A stretch of 64,000 nt of DNA from Corynebacterium endometrii (GTDB taxonomy: Bacteria > Actinomycetota > Actinomycetes > Mycobacteriales > Mycobacteriaceae): assembly GCF_004795735.1 (NCBI RefSeq), contig NZ_CP039247.1:62001-126000 (forward strand). The letters run 5' to 3'. Shown here piece after piece: positions 59,676 to 64,000 of the stretch (position 1 is the first letter of the stretch; every line of letters begins with the position of its first letter). The notes under the pieces are model-generated. The model made no database searches. It saw only the letters and a list, made by a program, of their open reading frames with translations, and had not been told where the DNA came from. The position numbers and the translations under genes are program-made.

Positions 59676-61427
59676 CTAGGCCGCTCCATCTTCAGGCTCG
59701 TAAGCGTGGTACTCATCAACGTGGTAGTAGTCATCTTCCTCAAACAGCCACGCCGGGGGATTGTCATGTTCCTCAAAGTCGTTCGCGTGCTGTACTGATA
59801 CCTGCCCGCCCTCGGGCTGCCGTTTGTCTGTTGGGGGATTTCCTCCGCCACCGCCATCATCGGGCGGAGTCCACGGCTTGCCGGTCAAGTGTTCGGCGGT
59901 GCCGTTAACTTCGTTCCTTAGCAACCGGGTGGCTCCCATCTGGGCTCCGACGGTCTCATTGACCTCGAATGTTCCGTCCGCGTGGTACTTGCCAACCAGG
60001 CCGGTCTCGGGGTCCCGGTCGATGTAGCCCATGTTGTTGCGGCCGTCCCGGTAATCATTGATATTGACGTGGTCCCAGCGGCAGACGGGCGACATATTGT
60101 TTGCGTCCGTCGGCCCGCCCATCGAGTACGCCACCATATGGTGCATGTCGCACTCCCTCGCGGGCTTGTCACACCCGGGTTCCGTGCACACCATGTATGC
60201 GGCGGCCAGGGCGATGCGTTGGAAGAAGCTCGCCGTGCGCTGTCCCTGCCCAAGCGCTAGGGGCTTGAACTGCTTGTTATCGGTAATCATCAGGAAGTCG
60301 CTGGCTGCAGCGCCCAGGCGCAGCAGGTCGTTGGGGCTTAGCATGGTGCCCACGGTGGTGGGCAACAGCGTATCGGGGCTCAGCTCCTTGAGCTGGTTTA
60401 CCGTCGCAGAGATGACGATGGTGCCTAGGCCGCCGCTTGGGTGTTTGGAGGCCTTCTCCTCGGACCAGTTGGCCACAATCGCAGCGAGCTGATCATGGCG
60501 GCGTTGATTTACCGTGCGGGTGTCTTCCTCGGGCGGAAGATCCGGCCCACCCGGCTGTAATGCGGGGGCCAGGGCATTTTTCACCAGCGTCGCGGTAACC
60601 GCATCCAGGTATCCGCCAATGCGGCAACCCCCGTCCTGATCCGGACGGGATATCCATAACTCGCGCTTGCGCGTGGAGGCGTAGGGGTCCTTCTTATTGC
60701 GCGGGGTCACCGCGTTGGCATTAGCCTTGCCAACGAGCCTGCGGAGCCAAGCGCGGGTATCGTCCAGGCTGTGGGTCTCGGCGTAATCGAGGGCCTGGAG
60801 CCTAAGTTCATTGGGGCCGGGCTGGCTGTATTTCACGAGTGCGCGCAGCTCTTGCTCGATCATCTGCACCTTCTCGCGGTTCGCGGCCCGTGCGGCTTCC
60901 TCGAGCAGCTTCTTGCGCAGTTCTTCCTTCTTCTTGGCTTCGCGCTCTTTGCGGCGCCTGGCCTCCTCTTCGGCTTTGTGCCGCTCTTCCTCGCGGCGGC
61001 GTTCCTCTTCTTCCTCGCGCCGGCGGCGCGCCTCTTCAGATTCCGCAGCGGAGAAATCAGCTTCGGTTTGCTCCGGCTCCGGTTCCGGACCCAAGTCCAG
61101 TTCCGTTTCTTCCTCCTCGGCGAAGAGCATGTTGCCGGCCTTGATGCGGGCAAATGCCTCTTGCCGGGTGATGTGGAGGCGGGCGGTTAGGTAATCAACG
61201 GCTTTGGTTGAGCCCACGCGGCGACCAGCGTCATCACGTTCCGCGATGAACGCGAATGCGGCATCCGTGATGGTCTTATAGTTCACGGCAAACTCAAGGC
61301 GTTCGAGCGAGTCGCAGATTGAGCCGAAATAAATATCGTCAACATTCGCCATCAGATCCTTGAGCTCCGAGAGCGCGGAGACGGCGCGCTCAACCGTTGC
61401 ATTTATCTGTTGACTCTTGGTACGCAC
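59676..61427 (-). CDS. DUF222/HNH endonuclease-domain protein
   Basis: 583 residues. DUF222 (13E12-like) domain at the N-terminus, interrupted by a very acidic patch (residues 105-125) and a long run of Glu/Arg/Lys from about residue 130 to 195 that should form a single alpha-helix or coiled coil. A second DUF222 part follows, then an HNH motif at residues about 430-465: CTEPGCDKP, ECDMHHMVAYSMGGPTD, CRWDHVNIND, with Cys pairs holding zinc. GTG start with GGAGGGGGG 7 bases upstream. Such genes are repeated in actinobacterial genomes. They may be mobile or homing-type elements, but no association is seen here. Confidence 0.8.
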   Translation of the reverse strand: MRTKSQQINATVERAVSALSELKDLMANVDDIYFGSICDSLERLEFAVNYKTITDAAFAFIAERDDAGRRVGSTKAVDYLTARLHITRQEAFARIKAGNMLFAEEEETELDLGPEPEPEQTEADFSAAESEEARRRREEEEERRREEERHKAEEEARRRKEREAKKKEELRKKLLEEAARAANREKVQMIEQELRALVKYSQPGPNELRLQALDYAETHSLDDTRAWLRRLVGKANANAVTPRNKKDPYASTRKRELWISRPDQDGGCRIGGYLDAVTATLVKNALAPALQPGGPDLPPEEDTRTVNQRRHDQLAAIVANWSEEKASKHPSGGLGTIVISATVNQLKELSPDTLLPTTVGTMLSPNDLLRLGAAASDFLMITDNKQFKPLALGQGQRTASFFQRIALAAAYMVCTEPGCDKPARECDMHHMVAYSMGGPTDANNMSPVCRWDHVNINDYRDGRNNMGYIDRDPETGLVGKYHADGTFEVNETVGAQMGATRLLRNEVNGTAEHLTGKPWTPPDDGGGGGNPPTDKRQPEGGQVSVQHANDFEEHDNPPAWLFEEDDYYHVDEYHAYEPEDGAA

Positions 61428-61704
61428 CGTGACCCCCCTCCCGGACCCCTTATCGATTAGATGTTCTAATTATCTCACCACTATTTTCCCTCGTCAATAG
61501 CAATTTTTAAATTCGAACACTTGGGGGTAAAATCGCCGGACCGGCCGCGAAACCGTCCACTGTCATGCCCCGCTGAGCTCGATCAACGCGGCCGCCCTCA
61601 CGAGGCTTGCACAATGCAATTGGCAATCAATCAACCGGCCGTATACCCCCGCCGCCAGGCCCCAAACCCAGCCGCCGCCAGGCCCCAACCCCAGCCCCGC
61701 CAAA

Positions 61705-62772
61705 CTACCGGCCGTGCCTCCGCTTCCAGCCCCGGCCCAGGTTGAGTAGTTGCGGCAGATAACTGGCGATACCTAGCACAAAGATGATGCGGATGAGCTG
61801 GACGGCTACTACGGCGGCGGTCGCCCCGCCCTCGGCCGCGAGGGCCAGCACGGTCTCCAGCGCCCCCGGGGTAGTGGCCAGGTAGGCCTCGAAGTAGGTG
61901 ATATTCAGCCACCACACCAGCGGCCAGGCGCTCAACGCGCACACCGCCATCAGCGCGGCGATAAACCCGATAGTCGCCGGCAGCTGCTTGGCAAAGGCCT
62001 TCAACGCGTCAACGCTCAACGATCCGCCGCAGATCCACCCGATAGCCAAGAACGCAAAAATCTGGAGGGGTTCGATGGGGGCGAGCGTGGTGCCGTCGGG
62101 CAAGGCGAGGCCTACCGCGACCGTCAGCAACATGGGGCCAAAAATATAGGGCGCCGGTATGCGCAATTTCTTGGCCACGGGGCCGCCCACCAGCGCAATG
62201 GCCACAACGAGCAGTATGACCCACCAGGTGTGAGAGGGCTGGCCAAAGCCGCCCGCCCCGCCGCGGTCACCGGGTAGCACCATCAGCGCCGTGACTAGCG
62301 GGAGGGAGAAGCTCACCACCAGCAGGCGAAGGTACTGGGTCAGGGACACGTACCTGTAGTCCGCGCCCAGTTCAGCGGCCAGCATGGGCATCATGGAGGC
62401 GCCGCCCGGCAGCATGGAAAGGATGCCGGTCTCCCAGGAGATTGCCCTGGGCTGGGCGCGGTGCAGCAGCATGCCGCCCAGGATGCCCACCACCACCGTC
62501 AGGATGGAGACAAAGAGACCGGGCGGCAAAAATCGTAGAAGCTCGCCGCCCGCCGCCACGCTCATGGGTAGCGCGGCCAGCATGCCGATTAGCCCCCTGG
62601 CCAGCGTGTATGGAAACGCGGCGAGCTTTAGTTCCTTACCCGTGCCTAGTGCCATGGCCGCGGAGCAGATGATCGCCGCCAGGATCCAGGCGGCGGGCAC
62701 TCCCCAGCGGGTAAATAGCCAACCCAGGCCCAGGGAGGCCGCTACCACCACGGTCCAGCGCGCCACCGCCAT
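61705..62772 (-). CDS. AbrB-family membrane protein
   Basis: 355 residues with about ten hydrophobic helices in two similar halves (WTVVVAASLGLGWLFTRWGVPAAWILAA; WVILLVVAIALVGGPVAKKLRIPAPYIFGPML), the duplicated membrane domain of the AbrB/COG3180 family. Once called a regulator of aidB or an ammonia monooxygenase. Its transport role is unproven. The upstream gene in the same direction is DUF222/HNH on the other side, so it is a single gene. Divergent from the TauE-type gene by 114 bases. Confidence 0.75.
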   Translation of the reverse strand: MAVARWTVVVAASLGLGWLFTRWGVPAAWILAAIICSAAMALGTGKELKLAAFPYTLARGLIGMLAALPMSVAAGGELLRFLPPGLFVSILTVVVGILGGMLLHRAQPRAISWETGILSMLPGGASMMPMLAAELGADYRYVSLTQYLRLLVVSFSLPLVTALMVLPGDRGGAGGFGQPSHTWWVILLVVAIALVGGPVAKKLRIPAPYIFGPMLLTVAVGLALPDGTTLAPIEPLQIFAFLAIGWICGGSLSVDALKAFAKQLPATIGFIAALMAVCALSAWPLVWWLNITYFEAYLATTPGALETVLALAAEGGATAAVVAVQLIRIIFVLGIASYLPQLLNLGRGWKRRHGR

Positions 62773-62886
62773 GCCCGCCTCCTTTTACTTCTGCGTTGTG
62801 TCTACTTAAGCCCCGTCCACCTTACGCTGTGTTCCGCAGGACCTCCCTCTTCGCGATCGCCCCCGCGGCCGTGTAAAACTTCTTGC

Positions 62887-63678
62887 ATGGATATTGGCAT
62901 GGGTACCTGGGCGCTGCTGGTTGGCGGCGCGGCCACCGCCGGCTGGGTTGACGCGGTCATCGGCGGGGGAGGCTTGGTGCTGATTCCTCTGATCTTGGCG
63001 GCGTTTCCGCAGATGGCGCCGGCGGTAGCCCTGGCTACCAATAAGGTCGCGGCGGTCTCCGGCACCGCGTCCGCGGCGTTCACGCTCTACCGCAAGGTCC
63101 GCCCGCCCGCGCGGGAATTGGCCATCTATGGCGGCGTGGCCATGGCGTGTTCTGGCATCGGCGCGCTGGCGGCGTCCCTCATCGATTCCGCGGTCATGCG
63201 CCCGTTGGTCATCGTCTTGCTGCTTGGCGTCGGCGCGTTCGTCGCGCTTCGCCCGGCCTTCGGCGCCAGCTCGTCCGAGGTCCCCCGCGCCGGCTGGCGG
63301 GTCTGGGCAGCCCTAGGCGCGGTGGCCGCAATCGCCTTTTACGACGGCATCTTCGGCCCCGGCACCGGCATGTTTCTCATCATGAGTTTCACCGCCATCT
63401 TCTCCCAGAACTTCCTTCGTTCCGCGGCCATGGCCAAGGTGGTCAACACCTGCACCAACGTCGGCGCGCTGGTTACCTTTATCGCCGGCGGGCACGTCAT
63501 TTGGGGGCTGGCCATCGTCCTGGCCATCGCGAACATCGTTGGCGCCCAACTGGGCGCCCGTACCGTCCTGGGTGGCGGCGCCAAGCTCATCCGATACGCC
63601 CTGTTGACCCTCGTCATTGTCATGTGCGGCTACCTTTCGTGGCAGCAGTGGGGGGTAGCCCGCCCGGGTGAACCTTGA
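62887..63678 (+). CDS. TauE/SafE-family (TSUP) transporter
   Basis: 263 residues with about eight helices. The duplicated TSUP block is seen as AGWVDAVIGGGGLVLIPLI.. and FYDGIFGPGTGMFLIMSF. Members export sulfite or sulfoacetate or take up sulfur and C2 compounds. The substrate is not predictable. TAAAAC at 62874-62879 lies 7 bases before the ATG, suggesting a leaderless message. Confidence 0.8.
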   Translation: MDIGMGTWALLVGGAATAGWVDAVIGGGGLVLIPLILAAFPQMAPAVALATNKVAAVSGTASAAFTLYRKVRPPARELAIYGGVAMACSGIGALAASLIDSAVMRPLVIVLLLGVGAFVALRPAFGASSSEVPRAGWRVWAALGAVAAIAFYDGIFGPGTGMFLIMSFTAIFSQNFLRSAAMAKVVNTCTNVGALVTFIAGGHVIWGLAIVLAIANIVGAQLGARTVLGGGAKLIRYALLTLVIVMCGYLSWQQWGVARPGEP

Positions 63679-63849
63679 GGAGCCAGAGATTTCCAAGGCG
63701 CGTGTTACTTAGACTTTCGGGAGAGTTAACTTTGGGTTCCTCGAAATAACATAAAGGGCTTGTAGATTCCCGGTCTGAGCGCTGAAGCTGGCAAGCAGCT
63801 GGCATTAGCGCGGGAAGCTAGTCACTTTTAGTTGTTAAGGAATCACCTA

Positions 63850-64000
63850 ATGCGCATTAACGCTCGCATCGCCGCCCCGCTGGTGGCAACCTCCCTGGTT
63901 GCAGGCATGGCGGCGCCGGCTTACGCCCAGGAATCTAACGCCCCGAAGAACATTATCTACATGGTTGGCGATGGTATGGGCTACGGTCACATCGCCTACA
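63850..64000 (+). CDS. Alkaline phosphatase, N-terminal part (continues beyond window)
   Basis: First 50 codons only. Signal peptide MRINARIAAPLVATSL to AYAQ, then KNIIYMVGDGMGYGHIAY, the first active-site motif of the PhoA family, whose Asp-Gly binds metal. Exported phosphomonoesterase. AAGGAA lies about 8 bases before the ATG. The C-terminal catalytic Ser and other ligands lie outside the window. The 170 bases upstream hold no clear phosphate box. Confidence 0.75.
   Translation, partial: MRINARIAAPLVATSLVAGMAAPAYAQESNAPKNIIYMVGDGMGYGHIAY

Noticed and set aside
1-64000. CRISPR arrays, tRNA and rRNA genes, prophage
   Set aside because: No regularly spaced direct repeats, no cloverleaf with a TTCGA-type T-loop, no rRNA sequence and no phage structural genes were seen on reading both strands.

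Overview
The window is high-GC actinobacterial chromosome, most likely from a Corynebacterium. Grounds: a seven-gene anchored-repeat ABC transporter locus of a type typical of corynebacteria and relatives, corynebacterial-style secreted proteins, a DtxR-like iron box, a Zur-like palindrome, and many genes whose start codon lies only 6-8 bases after a TANNNT -10 box, which predicts leaderless mRNAs. The species cannot be named from sequence alone.

Layout. 0.1-9.0 kb: Zur-like operator, then one tightly packed operon encoding four surface-anchored repeat proteins and a ZnuA-type lipoprotein, ATPase and permease, a probable zinc/manganese capture and import system. 9.0-9.6 kb: a 6C-like small RNA. 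9.6-13 kb: phosphoribosyltransferase, serine-type permease, two small secreted proteins. 13-16.5 kb: a lower-GC, decaying island with an IS256-family element that splits a small membrane-protein gene, a frameshifted gene pair and a broken copy of a nearby secreted-protein gene. 16.7-23.9 kb: peptidoglycan-fragment salvage genes (amino-acid/peptide permease, D-Ala-D-Ala dipeptidase, MurR/RpiR regulator, MurNAc-6-P etherase, MurNAc-type PTS EIIBC), interrupted by a defective IS3-family element. 24-33 kb: N-terminally decayed exonuclease III, tctCBA tricarboxylate transporter, fructose PTS, ascorbate-type PTS. 33.5-37.6 kb: arginine deiminase and an MFS gene split exactly by a second IS3-family element. 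37.7-64 kb: mostly housekeeping and single genes: MetQ, SDR, M20 hydrolases, MFS exporter, orphan adenine methyltransferase, two sirtuins, lipase, AMP nucleosidase, FAD oxidoreductase, SulP transporter, ferritin, HAD-like and ROK proteins, LOG protein, DUF885, DUF222/HNH, AbrB-type and TauE-type membrane proteins and the start of an alkaline phosphatase.

How parts work together. In the first locus the surface proteins share a Gly-His-x-Asp motif and a His-x-His motif and may pass metal to the lipoprotein and permease; the lipoprotein carries the two halves of the same repeat in swapped order inside its ZnuA fold. In the murein locus, MurNAc is imported and phosphorylated by the PTS protein, MurQ makes GlcNAc-6-P, and the dipeptidase/permease pair deals with the D-Ala peptides, under an RpiR-type repressor.

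Three intact genes or gene sets were interrupted by insertion sequences. For two of them the target duplication and in-frame rejoining can be read directly, so these insertions are probably recent.
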